Shown: positions 35,311 through 46,025, counted from the stretch's first letter. The stretch: DNA of 64,000 bases from Aphrophora alni (GCA_963513935.1 OY740773.1:105012639-105076638), one strand, 5' to 3'. A program made the numbers and translations. The notes: generated from the letters alone by a model not told the origin.

Positions 35311-35622
35311 GCGCCATCTTGGTGCATACCCAGCCCTATATAGAGGATTGTTTCCCTCAGTGTCTCGAATGTTTTATATAAGTGAAGGAGTCTCCACTCG
35401 CTACGCTCGTATAAATGACGATTCTGGATTTCTTAATTATACGAATATTACATGTTCTTACCTGGTCAGAGTTCAAATATTACATTTTTGACAATTACTT
35501 GGGTATTATCGTAGAGAAATGCATGTAGAATTGAAAACTGAAAATTTATATCTAATTTAGTCTGTTATCAATGTTCTTAAACTAACTGAACCTAACCTAA
35601 CCTAACCTAATCTAACCTAACG
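35311..35622 (-). repeat. R1 module, minus, with short CCTAA tail
   Basis: The terminus GCGCCATCTTGGTGCATACC lies at 35311. CACTCGCTACGCTCGTATAA follows, then ATTATCGTAGAGAAATG, then CCTAACCTAACC at 35588-35622. In the element's own orientation the repeat is TTAGG and lies 5' of the module, the same arrangement as at 10251. Confidence 0.65.
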
Positions 35623-35635
35623 GGTGTTAGTTGTG

Positions 35636-35667
35636 TGTGTCTGTGTGTATATATATATATATATATA
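35636..35667. repeat. (GT)n/(TA)n microsatellite
   Basis: GTGTGTCTGTGTGTATATAT continues into TA repeats and abuts the CAGGGG end of R5. Confidence 0.9.
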
Positions 35668-35945
35668 TACAGGGGTGGTTAAAAGTCCCGGAACGGGTTA
35701 ATATTTTTTTTAACCGTTACAGATAGAACTATATAACTTGGTAGACTGTTACTGAGCATAAAACACTATTTTATCACAATTTCAATGAGCCGCTATCACT
35801 TCGGGGGGACGGCCCACAAGGAGTCGGAATAAAATCTTAAATGTGCGCGTGGGTCGAGTTGTACATCAAATTAAAGGTCTAATTTAGTAGAATACAATGC
35901 CGCAAATCCGACTTCAAAAGGTTCACCCTAAACAAAATGGCTGGC
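35668..35945 (+). mobile_element. R5 copy 2, mariner-type end
   Basis: Colinear with 17633-17900: AAAAGTCCCGGAAC, AACCGTTACAGATAGAACTA, GGGGGGACGGC, GGGTCGAGTTGTACATC and TCAAAAGGTTCACCC. No transposase. Confidence 0.55.
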
Positions 35946-36129
35946 GTTTTAAGTTTATGAAAGTTACAATGGCGTTACATATAAATATCAAAATTACTCC
36001 ACTCGCTTCGCTCTTGGCAGTGTCTAGACCGTCATGTCTAGAAGCTGTATATATGTGAAGTAATCTCCATTCGCTACCCTCGGTGTCGGTGACAGCCCTG
36101 CTGGATCTCATTACTACTCGAATATCAAT

Positions 36130-36600
36130 TAAAGCAATTCCAGACTACAAAATAAAATCATCCAGTTTTGTCTGGAAATGCCGAGAGAAACTCAACGATT
36201 TTGTCTCTGAAAAACTGGTTATCTCTCCATTGGGGACCCTGACACAAGGGAATTGAAGGAAAAGAGGTGCGGAGTTCATAGGACCTGAGCTGGTTAGTAG
36301 GAATCCCTACGTGTCTGACTAAGATGACCAAAAAGAGTTGAGTTTGCAGAAAACACCAGCAGAGATAGAACTCAAGTGGCACTCCCATAGTAAGTTACTG
36401 AGAGAAGTTCTTCTAAATGGAGGGATAGTGTGACCTTGGGTAGAGGGCAACTCGGACAAATCACGGGACACTGCGGTACCCACGAGGAGACCACAGGTCA
36501 CGTGATCATCGATTGTGAGACCCTTGGCAATAAAAGTGTACAAGTTTTGGTTTCCAAGGTCCTGGCGAACTCACACTGGACGTACTAGTGAGAGGATGAC
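36130..36600 (+). pseudogene. Decayed LINE ORF2 fragment, RNase H domain and C-terminal tail
   Basis: In one frame RGAEFIGPEL is readable at 36263-36292. In another frame GRGQLGQITGHCGTH, then EETTGHVIIDCETLGNKS, is readable at about 36439-36528. In Jockey/R1-type non-LTR retrotransposons the RNase H domain ends in a 'GAE..FIGPEP' motif and is followed by an LTGHC motif and then 'EET.EHVL.DC..L'. All three landmarks are present in order on the plus strand. About 20 residues normally between LTGHC and EET are missing, stops (after NPYVSD and others) interrupt the reading, and the frame changes between landmarks. No reverse-transcriptase part was seen. This is a dead 5'-truncated fragment. The minus-strand frames over it (36158-36543) are shadows. 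Confidence 0.6.
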
Positions 36601-37221
36601 TGTAACTCATAAAAGCGACTAACCTGACCAACAATCGCGAAGTTTGGCAACTTGACCCTGTAACCTCCACATTTAATCTAAATATTTTTTCAATGGCGAT
36701 GTCTATGAATTATTTTAACTTAATGACTGGCACTATTTTAAACCGACATATTTGCGATGGAAGAGTTTTGTTTGCTTTTTAATTTGATTGTCAATAAGTG
36801 AGAGAGTTCGCGCTATGTGTTTTCACATTTTAAAACGATGGGGAATCTTTAAATCTTAAACCACAGGAAAAAAACATCTTCCAATGACATCCCTCCCTCT
36901 AATAAGTTGGTTAAAGAGATTTTTAAAACTGTAAACATCAGAGGACACCTTTGATGTCGAAAGGAGCTGTTTGATTTTAAAATTATTACTATCCAATTAA
37001 ATTTAAGCTTTATTAAAAACGTATCACAAATTGTTGGATTAATTAAACTAAACTAAATGTTAAACTCGATACATAAACGATACAACTGCTTCATCCGAGT
37101 TGAGACCACTTGGTAAACTTTGCCAATTTGACAATACTACCAACATTATAACATTTAAAACTAAAACTTTGTCTCTAACTATAACAAAGTTTAAACACAA
37201 GCGAAACAGGTTTAGACCCTG
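36601..37221. other. AT-rich DNA, possibly LINE 3' tail then unassigned
   Basis: No supported feature was found. Confidence 0.35.
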
Positions 37222-38180
37222 ATACAGGGTGATTCTTAACTACACAGAAATCTCTTGAAAAATGATTCTATAGTTAAAAATAAGATAAAAAGTTCGTAGG
37301 GAGTTAAAGCTGGCAAAAGATTTAGCCCCAGACTTCTGATCCACCGGCGGCCATATTGAATTTCACAAGGCATAAATTACGACACAAATTTGATGGTTCT
37401 TTGCGTTTTTAATCTGAAAATAGTAAAAATAGGTCCCAGAGAAATACCTGTTGTAATTTTTGAGAAAACTATTGTAAAACCCAAAAAAGTAGTCGAAAAA
37501 TAAAATTCGAACAATTTAATTCATGTAAATAAAAGGAATAAGAAACCAATAAGATTTTTAAGGTCTAGAATAAAAATGATTCTTAGATAAAAATTATCGG
37601 AATTCAAAAATATTTTGTTTTTAGTCTGTTCTTGGGTCTTGTAGACATTTACAAAAAAATAAGTTTTAAAGTTTTTTTTGATAAATCAGTTATCTTTTGA
37701 GCTACAGAAAAAAATAGAAAGTCATTTTGTTTTTCTTTAAAAGAGGAAAACTGTTTCTTTTCGAGATATTCGATGTTGAAAATTTTTACCGTCCGCCATT
37801 TTGAAAATATACAAAATAAAATCTTTGTATTATGGTATATTGGTTAAAGGTTACACAAATCATGTGAATACCAAATATTCACTCAATATCTTATCTCTTT
37901 CCAAAGATATAGTGTTTTTTTTAATCACAAAATGAAGTTATTATTTTTAAATAATTGACTAATTTATTCGATTAATCACTACAAAATCTAGAATAAACCG
38001 AAGAATTATTGAAAAGTTATTTGAAAGGTTCGATATATCGATATTTCATCTATCGACGAAATACGAGAAGAACATTGAGACATTATAAACGAGACGGAAA
38101 ATTCTTTGTAAAATATCGATGTAACGTGAAACAGTTGTTAGAAATATCACAATCATCTATAAATAGCAGACATATTCTAC
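37222..38180. mobile_element. Mariner-type element fragments
   Basis: GATACAGGGTGATTCTTAAC at 37222 and CTACAGGGTGTTTAAAAAGA at 38177 are CAGGGTG-type termini. The interior carries CCGCCATTTTGAAAATATAC near 37794, a block shared with the elements near 42347 and 53993. A matching inverted terminus was not found, so limits are uncertain. Confidence 0.45.
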
Positions 38181-38494
38181 AGGGTGTTTAAAAAGATGGT
38201 TAAATAACTAAATGGTTTCTTTTGAAAGAATAACTAGTATTGGGTTGTACTTATTTCTGTTTTTAAAATTATTTCATAATTATGGATTGTTCATATTTTA
38301 ATATAGTTTAATTTGCCAATATTTGTGTATATAAAAACAACTACATGACGTTTCGAGAGTAAAAATCAACCCCCGTTATCAAGTGTTAAACTAAAAGATT
38401 AAAACACCAACCATGGGCTGCTTGAAATTTCCTGCGTAAATGATTTTAGGAAATTATTATTTAATTTTTCACTTCAAGTTTTTTCCGACTCTTT

Positions 38495-39425
38495 ATAGAA
38501 ACAAAAGTTGTTCCTGTTCGACGAAAAGAACAGATCTTCAGGAAAGATAAAGAGACGGATTTACCGGAAGACTACATGACAGAGGTGTAGATCCAGCTAG
38601 GGTGTCTCGGTATTGCCACTCGCGTATTCACTACCCCCCCCCCCCAGATGGTACTGCTTCTTTTAAATAAAACAAATTTTTAATTTTGAGGTTATGTTAA
38701 ACAGTTTTCAAAACAGTTCCAACACGATTCACATTTCTCTCAAAATTAAATCCACCTGTCGCTAAATATTGCAACGGATCCATTGTGAACCGGTGTTTGT
38801 CGTCTCAGAACACTGTGTGCATGTTAAATAGTCTGGGGGCGACCTCTCGCGACGTCAGGCAACAATGACTTGAATAAATACAAGTTTAGAAACAAATGTT
38901 TCACAGTGCACACAAGAAACTTTAAACTGGTGCTAATTTCATTGTGTGCGAAGCAAATATAGCAACAGTATTGCGGGGTTTATGTTTTGAATAATAATAT
39001 AAATTTAATGTATTTTGTGATTTACATTCCTAGTATACGAAGTATGCAGTCGTAACAAATTTAGACGTCCTTTTTCGACTGATCATTTCAACGTATGAAT
39101 TATAACGCCCACAAATATTAAGATAGGAACATGAAATTTGGTATGGTGTGCTCATATAGAATTCAGAAAAATGAAAGTAAAAATGTTGACGATTTTAAAC
39201 AGAATTTTGTTCATATCTCTTGTTATTACTCAACTTATAACGCACCAAATTAGATACAAATTTGTAGATTTTAATTCTGTATGTAGTGGTACCAACCTTA
39301 CCTCTCTACGTTGACAAATAGAGAAGTTATTGTCAGAAATGTAATTTCGAACCTTCCAAGTATATTCGTATAGTTACATCATCTGGCGACCTTGAGATAC
39401 TGACACGAGCGAAGCGAGTGTAAGC
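38495..39425. repeat. Right arm of large inverted duplication
   Basis: Reverse complement of 31020-31985 with small differences. The spacer between arms is about 6.5 kb and contains the Helitron-like element, the CCTAA minisatellite, R5 and the LINE relic. Confidence 0.85.
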
Positions 39426-39580
39426 TTTCTAATATTCACTACAATATTATGTACAATTTAATCCTACAATACAATTTAATATTTTCTACAAGGCTCAAAA
39501 AACCCAAACGTTTGGGCATTGCCCCTTAGAATATCTCCTCGTATTGTGTTCTTGATGGAGCTGGGTAAGCACCATGATAA
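39230..39580 (+). repeat. R1 module
   Basis: GTAGTGGTACCAACCTTACC, ACAAATAGAGAAGTTATTGT, CTGACACGAGCGAAGCGAGT, ATTTTCTACAAGGCTC, and terminus GAGCTGGGTAAGCACCATGA. Its left part is inside the right inverted arm. The mirrored minus R1 copy begins at 30121, so R1 termini face outwards on both sides of a ~9.4-kb span. Confidence 0.7.
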
Positions 39581-39969
39581 GCCTGTTTATCTTCACTCTA
39601 AACAAAAGCAGGTGAGGGTCACGGCCTACGAAAATATTTACCGTAACACTACCCTCATTTGTTATAAAACACTGCAATCAATCAATGATTGTTTCTTGAT
39701 ACAATATTTTGTTTTATCATGTTGGCAACATCATTTATCTTGTTGACATTATTCCTTCATCACGGGAGCTAATCTATTTTTGGGTTTTGATAGACAATTT
39801 AGGTTAATAACATTTAAGAATCTACTACAATTTAGTTTAGGTTCTGTTCAATTTAGATATTGGTAGATGTTCAACGAGCACTGTGGTGAATGTGAACAAT
39901 ATAAAACACTGAAACCCCTACCACAAGTTTGGTACAATAACACACACACAAATACAATAAAATACTTAC
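39581..39969. other. AT-rich DNA, no gene seen
   Basis: No supported feature was found. Confidence 0.4.
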
Positions 39970-40035
39970 TTTCCTTATGTTATAATAGTTCCCTGATGTA
40001 CATTTCGGTAACCAAGTTACCATCATTGGAGGCAT
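39970..40035 (-). other. Candidate 66-nt exon
   Basis: On the minus strand, TTGTTAGTATTATTTCAG is an acceptor ending at 40036 and GGAAA|GTAAGT is a donor at 39970/39969. The enclosed 66 nt is open in two ways. Frame 1 is fully open for 22 codons (MPPMMVTWLPKC...). Frame 3 reads ASNDGNLVTEMYIRELL and then stops 13 nt before the donor. The second reading has a more protein-like composition and would make this a C-terminal exon with a 3'-UTR intron. No family was recognised and no partner exon found. The sequence appears only once in the window. Confidence 0.3.
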
Positions 40036-40379
40036 CTGAAATAATACTAACAAAATATGATTAAAAAAAACTAAAATGACATATTCTCCCCTCCACCCTA
40101 CTTTCAGGTGGTTCGGCATATCAAAGTAGAACCACGTCAATGACCTAGTTGAAACTTGGGGGAGGTTGAATATGGCAATGGCGGCAAAAAATTTTACAGA
40201 TAACAATATATCTTAAAATTCTTTTAAATATTAAACGTAACATGTGCATAATAACAATAAAAATTTAGTGAATCAAAAAACATAATATGACTAAGTGTGA
40301 TATTAATAATCCATAAACCAGTTAAGAATATCTGATCGTTTAGGAGATCCGGCAGGAGTAGAGAGGCTCCTTCACGTAT
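40036..40379. other. Unassigned stretch
   Basis: On the plus strand, CCCTCCACCCTACTTTCAG before 40108 is a good acceptor-like tract, followed by an 11-codon open stretch (VVRHIKVEPRQ) and a stop. Support is too thin for a gene call. Confidence 0.25.
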
Positions 40380-40556
40380 GTATAGTTTCGAAACTCGTAG
40401 AGCCGAGAGTTTGACACGAGCGAAGCGAATGGAAACTGTTTAGTATATATCAACGAATTTCAGAAATCAACTGTTCAAGAATCCATTGTAAGTTACATTT
40501 ATACTATCTGCTTGTATTATATTTTACGGTTGGGCCGGGTAAGTACCATGATAGCG
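40380..40556 (+). repeat. R1 module, short
   Basis: TTGACACGAGCGAAGCGAAT and terminus GGGCCGGGTAAGTACCATGA. Confidence 0.6.
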
Positions 40557-40619
40557 TGCGTTCATCGACCTGTTTAAACGAAAAATACAGTATTTAGAAT
40601 GAACTGCATTTCATAACGA

Positions 40620-41506
40620 TTAAACAAACGATTTTCACAGTACAGAGAAACGAAAAATCTATTCAAAACAACTTCGATCGGCGTTAATCGTTACGCCATT
40701 TGCTACAGAAAAACAACTCCATTAACCTCAAAATAAGCTAACCTTACCTAACCTAACCTAACCTAACCTAATCTAACCTAACCTAACCTAACCTAGCCAT
40801 TTGCTACAGAAAAACAACTCCATTAACCTCAAAATAAGCTAACCTTACCTAATCTAACCTAACCTAACCTAATCTAACCTAACCTAACCTAACCTAACCT
40901 AATCTAACCTAACCTAACCTAACCTAACCTAACGAAAAATTGATTCAAAACATAAATTCGATCGGCGTTAATCGTTACGCCATTTGCTACAGAAAAACAA
41001 TTCCATTAACCTCAAAATAAGCTAACCTTACCTAATCTAACCTAACCTAACCTAATCTAACCTAACCTAACCTAACCTAACCTAATCTAACCTAACCTAA
41101 CCTAACCTAACGAAAAATTGATTCAAAACATAACCTCGATCGGCGTTAATCGTTACGCCATTTGCTACAGAAAAACAACTCCATTAACCTCAAAATAAGC
41201 TAACCTAAACTAACCTAACCTAAACTAACCTAACCTAACCTAACATAACGAAAAATTGATTCAAAACATAACTTCGATCGGCGTTAATCGTTACGCCATT
41301 TGCTACAGAAAAACAACTCCATTAACCTCAAAATAAGCTAACCTAAACTAACCTAACCTAAACTAACCTAACCTAACCTAACATAACCTAGCGAAAAATT
41401 GATTCAAAACATAACTTCGATCGGCGTTAATCGTTACGCCATTTGCTACAGAAAAACAACTCCATTAACCTCAAAATAAGCTAACCTAACCTAACCTCAA
41501 ACTAAG
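40620..41506 (-). repeat. Composite minisatellite: CCTAA blocks alternating with a ~100-bp module
   Basis: GCCATTTGCTACAGAAAAAC recurs at about 40695, 40795, 40978, 41157, 41294 and 41437. Each is followed by ATTAACCTCAAAATAAGCTA, then a CCTAA block of variable length, then usually CGAAAAATTGATTCAAAACA and GATCGGCGTTAATCGTTACG. There are six modules; spacing varies from 100 to 183 bp mainly because the CCTAA blocks differ in length. Confidence 0.92.
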
Positions 41507-41809
41507 CCTAATTTTAAACTCCATATTTTACATTTATATCAACTGAAATTAAGTTAGAGGTCAACTAATTTTAAAGTCGTTAAATATACATCATTCGATT
41601 CTATATCTCATTTACAATTTATTATAGGTTTTTATTATTATATTAGAGTTTATTATATTAAGGGATGATATTATATTATCTCATTAAGTGATATATTATG
41701 CAAACAATAGATATTGGATACTTTGTAGTTTTAATTTAATTTCCTTTACCAGTCTGTCATTATAATAATAAAAAATAATTACATTTATTATGTCACGTTA
41801 AATTTGCTG
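41507..41809. other. AT-rich DNA, no gene seen
   Basis: No supported feature was found. Confidence 0.4.
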
Positions 41810-41906
41810 GAAACTTTATTAGGACACTGTTTTGAAACTTTATTACGGCAGTATTTTGAAACTTTATTACGGCAGTATTTTGAAACTTTATTACGACACT
41901 GTTTCT
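41810..41906. repeat. 24-bp tandem repeat, 4 units
   Basis: GAAACTTTATTACGGCAGTATTTT and variants start at about 41810, 41834, 41858 and 41882. Confidence 0.9.
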
Positions 41907-41949
41907 AAATGGTGTTATAGGGGTAATACACAATATCCAATTAGCCTTT

Positions 41950-42260
41950 TACCCAAGTATAGGGTAAGTTTGGTAATCGTCAAAAAATTTTGAATTCGGT
42001 TTGACTTAGCAATTTGCAGATTTTAATTTTGCATGTAATGGTACCAACCCCACTCCTCTACGATGACAAATAACGAAGTTATTGGCAAAAATAAAATTTC
42101 CCGACCTCTTATAAAATGCGACGAGAACTGGCAAAGCCTAATCGTAGACAGGAGCGTAACTAGTGATTCGTCCTTCATTGTAAAACCGCGAGGTGCGCTA
42201 GAGTCGACACACTAACACGAGCAAAGCAATTGGAGATTCTTCAGTATCTACACACCTCTC
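41950..42260 (+). repeat. R1 5' part
   Basis: TTTACCCAAGTATAGGGTAA, GCATGTAATGGTACCAACCC, ACGATGACAAATAACGAAGT and CTAACACGAGCAAAGCAATT follow R1 5' order. With the composite TTAGG array and the R1 3' part at 43725-44075, this gives a ~2.1-kb R1-type unit with its array inside. Confidence 0.55.
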
Positions 42261-42289
42261 AATAAAACAAATTATTGTCTCTTGTGTAT

Positions 42290-42598
42290 TTTAAAGTTAA
42301 CGGTCTTACAAATATGAGACGTTAAATATTTTAAACTACCGCCATTTTGAAAATATACCAAAAAAAAATCCTGTTTTTGGTACACTTATGAAAATTAACA
42401 TTTAAAATAGGTGTGCAAAATCAGAACTCACTATCTTATTTTCAAAGTTTTTTGTAAAAAAACAAAATGGTGGATAGACGAGATATATATTATATATATA
42501 TATATTTTTTTTTCAATCTATGTTTGTATAAACTTTTTTTCTTTATTTTTAAGAGTAAAATAGTTTAATTTTCTCCGTTTCTTCACGAATCACCCTGT
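42290..42598. mobile_element. Mariner-type terminal fragment
   Basis: CCGCCATTTTGAAAATATAC near 42347 and the inverted terminus GAATCACCCTGTATC near 42584. It resembles the start at 37222 when inverted. Confidence 0.4.
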
Positions 42599-42618
42599 AT
42601 CAAAACATGCAAGGAGTA

Positions 42619-43350
42619 AGGTTAGGTTAGGTTAGGTTAGATTAAGTTAACAAAAAATCCCAATAGATAATAGTCTAAAGTCGTTACACAACAAATGTAA
42701 AATGCAATGCCTGAATTTTCGGTTAGGTTAGGTTGGGTTTGGTTAGGTTAGGTTAGGTTAGGTTAGGTTAAGTTAAGTTAACAAAAAATCCCAATAGATA
42801 ATGGTCTAAAGTCGTTACACAACAAATGTAAAATACAATGTCTGACTTTTAGGTTAGGTTAGGTTAGGTAAGGTTAGGTTAGGTTAGGTTAGGTTAGGTT
42901 AACAAAACCACAAAAGTTAACAAAAAATCCCAATTGATAATGGTCTAAAGTCGTTACACAACAAATGTAAAATACAATGTCTGACTTTTAGGTTACGGTT
43001 AGGTTAGGTTAAGTTAGGTTAGGTTAGGGTTAACAAAAAATCCCAATAGATAATGGTCTAAAGTCGTTACACAACAAATGTAAAATACAATGTCTGACTT
43101 TTAGGTTAGGTTAGGTTAGGTTAGGTTAGGTTAGGTTAGGTTAACAAAACCACAAAAGTTAACAAAAAATCCCAATTGATAATGGTCTAAAGTCGTTACA
43201 CAACAAATGTAAAATACAATGTCTGACTTTTAGGTTACGGTTAGGTTAGGTTAAGTTAGGTTAGGTTAGGGTTAACAAAAAATCCCAATAGATAATGGTC
43301 TAAAGTCGTTACACAACAAATGTAAAATACAATGTCTGACTTTTAGGTTA
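42619..43350 (+). repeat. Composite minisatellite: TTAGG blocks alternating with a ~75-bp module
   Basis: ACAAAAAATCCCAATNGATA starts at 42650, 42781, 42920, 43033, 43162 and 43275. Each is followed by GGTCTAAAGTCGTTACACAA, TGTCTGACTTTTAGGTTA and TTAGG repeats. Two alternating subunits, with and without AACAAAACCACAAAAG, give a 242-bp dimer repeated twice. Orientation is opposite to the composite array 1.1 kb upstream. Confidence 0.92.
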
Positions 43351-43724
43351 CCTACTTTACAAACATGAAAACTCACTCCCCCCCCCCCCCACCCCGTGTG
43401 GCGGATAATTTGCATATAAATTCTTTGGCGTAACACTTTTGATACGTCGAAACGTCAACGTGTTTGTCAAGCGTATTGCGTAACATCCGAGATGACGGGG
43501 AAATTCCTCCAAGACTTGTTTACTGCGCAACTTCCACGCGCACTTTGATACTTGAACTTTGTGCAATCCTTGTGAATTCCCAGCACGAAATCGTTATGTA
43601 ATAACAAGGAACGAGATCTGTACATCAATTAATCAAGAGTTTAATTAAGCCGGCTGTGTCAAAGTGTAAACAATGTAAAATGGAGGACTTTGTTTGTTCA
43701 TATATAAATTTATAATAAAACCCC
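43351..43724. other. C-run and GC-richer stretch, unassigned
   Basis: A C run at 43377-43390 is followed by about 180 bp of higher GC with a 69-codon minus frame (43357-43566). The frame's 3' end lies in the low-complexity run and no domain is seen, so it is not called. Confidence 0.3.
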
Positions 43725-44078
43725 AACACTCTACGATGACAAATAGGTAATGTATTATAAAAATCTAACTTTGAACACTGATTTCCCAAGAAAATGTGAT
43801 GCATACGAGATCCGTCTAGGCGGAGCGTAGCGAGTGGAGACTCCCTCTCATATGTACAGATTCGAGGCCCGATCTAGCCTAACCGAAGTCAAGGATCAAT
43901 TACGGGTTCAAACAACCTTTGTAATATAAACAAACTTACCCTACTGGATAAGACTCCTTCATCTACAAATACAATTTAACATTTCCTACAAGGCTTAAGA
44001 AACAAACCTATGAGCATTAAATTTATAGGATCTGCTTGTATAACATTGTATAAATGAGCTGGGTTGGTACCATAATGA
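43725..44078 (+). repeat. R1 3' module
   Basis: ACGATGACAAATAGGTAATG, GGAGCGTAGCGAGTGGAGAC, CATCTACAAATACAATTTAA, ATTTCCTACAAGGCTTAAG, and terminus GAGCTGGGTTGGTACCATAA. Confidence 0.65.
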
Positions 44079-45104
44079 TTCGTACGTATTAGTTATTTCA
44101 ATATTTTATTCCTACGAAATTACAAACTACCTTTTGATAAAATAAACCAACAATAGTCAGATCGATTACGCTTCTAACAAATGACGATATCTATTGTTTA
44201 CGTAATGTATATGTTGTGATGGGTGATCATTTTATCTTAGGAACCATTGGTATCTCAGCTGTCGAAATACTTTAAAAGAATTTATATTCCGTTTTGTAAA
44301 CTTAAAAATGACCGCCATTAACCTTTATGGCGTCAAACTTTAAAATTTAAATATTTTATAGTGTTTTCCGATTCTGTACAAAATTATAAGACTATTTTAT
44401 TCTTTGAAATTTTTTGATAAATCCACTCGTTTAGGAGTTAACTTGATTCAACAATAGAAAGTTAAGGTGAGAAAGACCGAAATGGTGTTTCGCCTTAACC
44501 CCCTCCCCACCCCCCAACAATGAGAAGTTCGAAAAATCGCCTACCGAAAATGCATCACACATTAATTTTTCTAAACTTTAAGCGTCAATAACTCGAAAAC
44601 GGGTGGGTTTATCAAAAAATTACAAAGATTAAAAACATCTTAAAATTGTATATAGAATCCGAAACTACAATAAAAGGCAGAGGTTCTCATAAGGAATTTT
44701 AAAGTTGCATTTTTTAAGTTTGCAAAAAATTTAATTATCATAAAACGTAATGAAGGTTCCCCATTTAATCATTATGATAGATCAATTACGAGATGTCAAT
44801 GGTGCTAAAGATAGGATGATCATTGTAGTGTTATCCTAGCAGACACAGATATCACAGCTTAGAATTTTCCTCACTGACGCTGCATTGAATGGCACTTGAA
44901 AAATATAGAAAACTTAGTCTATGAAGATATATGACTCTCTAAGGACTTGCACGAGATTGTCGTTACTTCATTCCTCACCCCCACCCCTCGAGGGTGGATT
45001 GTAAAGGGTTAAAACTATTTATAAACTGTGATAAAGAGTACTTAGGTTTCTAGCATCTTAGGGATTTGAGGAAAATTCAAGAACAGTAAAAATCCTGGAT
45101 GTGG
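44079..45104. other. AT-rich DNA, no gene seen
   Basis: A C-rich patch lies near 44500. No gene is supported. Confidence 0.4.
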
Positions 45105-45390
45105 GAAATATAGAAATAACATAGCACAAAGTTTCTCATTCACTCAAAATAAAATAGAGACTAACCAAAACCAATATTGTCACCAAAAATGTCATTTTAA
45201 TAGTTGTCAATCATTAATCATTAACCTGTGCCACAAACCTGAGCTTATCGAATTTGATTAAAATCGTCCTTTTAATGAGAGTTGTCAATAGACTATTTAT
45301 TTTTGATATCTTGGCAAATATTTCTAAACCATAGTTTTTTTAAGTTACAATTTTGCACAAGGTTTTGGGTCATGAATCTTCACAGTTCAG
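45105..45390 (+). repeat. R2 copy
   Basis: AAAGTTTCTCATTCACTC, TAATAGTTGTCAATCA, ACCTGTGCCACAAAC and CTTTTAATGAGAG follow R2 order with higher divergence. Confidence 0.4.
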
Positions 45391-45476
45391 ACAGAACCTA
45401 ACCAGACAGAACAGCTGAAACGTTGTTGGCGTGTATTGAGGACAGTATTTTACCAGGAACAGACAGAATGTGAGGG

Positions 45477-45594
45477 AGATGTCCAATTGCACCGGTGTTC
45501 AGGGATCAGCCCCAAACTGATGTGTCCAGTTGCACCGGAGCCCCTTTTGGGGGGTGTTCCAGTTTCACCGGCGGTCAGGTTAGGTTAGGTTAGG

Positions 45595-45634
<40 letters not shown>

Positions 45635-45884
45635 GTAATTTACTAACTTTTCTTATCATCCCTATTATTATTATTATTATGTGTGTACATACGCTTTAAT
45701 GTTTTACGGTATACCGTTAAAGGTATAGAACTGTTTAATAGTTATGTCAAAGTTCCGTAAGTGTGAGTAAAGAAAGGTATTTCCTGGTAGATTTTAACCA
45801 CCGGTGCAACTAGACACTTTTCGTACGAAGGAATGTTTCGACCCTTGCAAATTCCTTCGACCGTCGGTGCAACTGGATATCAGC
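45477..45884. mobile_element. Foldback element with multiple inverted subterminal motifs
   Basis: The motif GTCCAGTTGCACCGG occurs three times at the left, in plus orientation (45481-45497, 45524-45538 and a variant at 45556-45574), and twice at the right, inverted (45797-45815 and 45859-45879). Between them lie a short TTAGG block (45578-45597) and (TA)n (45598-45630). Arrays of short motifs near both ends in opposite orientation are typical of transposase-binding subterminal repeats. No coding capacity. Confidence 0.6.
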
Positions 45885-45961
45885 CGAATGTGAAACCAGT
45901 AGAGATTTGTTAGATTCCTACTTATGTGAAATCATGTGGCGCCGTAGGAACAAGATCTGTT

Positions 45962-45969
45962 TGACGTCA
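45962..45969. promoter_or_regulatory. CRE palindrome TGACGTCA
   Basis: Full 8-bp CREB/ATF consensus. Others are at 26092, 30091 and 47239. No promoter is recognised nearby, so function is only a possibility. Confidence 0.25.
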
Positions 45970-46025
45970 TCTGGAAGGACATTAAATTATATTTGGCTTC
46001 AGAATAATAAAATGTGTATCAAGTT

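Noticed and set aside
36158..36543. Two minus-strand frames (76 and 74 codons)
   Set aside because: Antisense shadows of the plus-strand LINE relic.
38341..38400. Possible minus-strand hammerhead (TTGATAAC ... CGAAACGTC)
   Set aside because: No stem II can be formed between the two core-like parts.
39871..40206. 111-codon minus frame as one continuous protein
   Set aside because: It runs through an intron-like acceptor and past a GTAAGT donor. Only the 66-nt part between splice signals was kept as a candidate.
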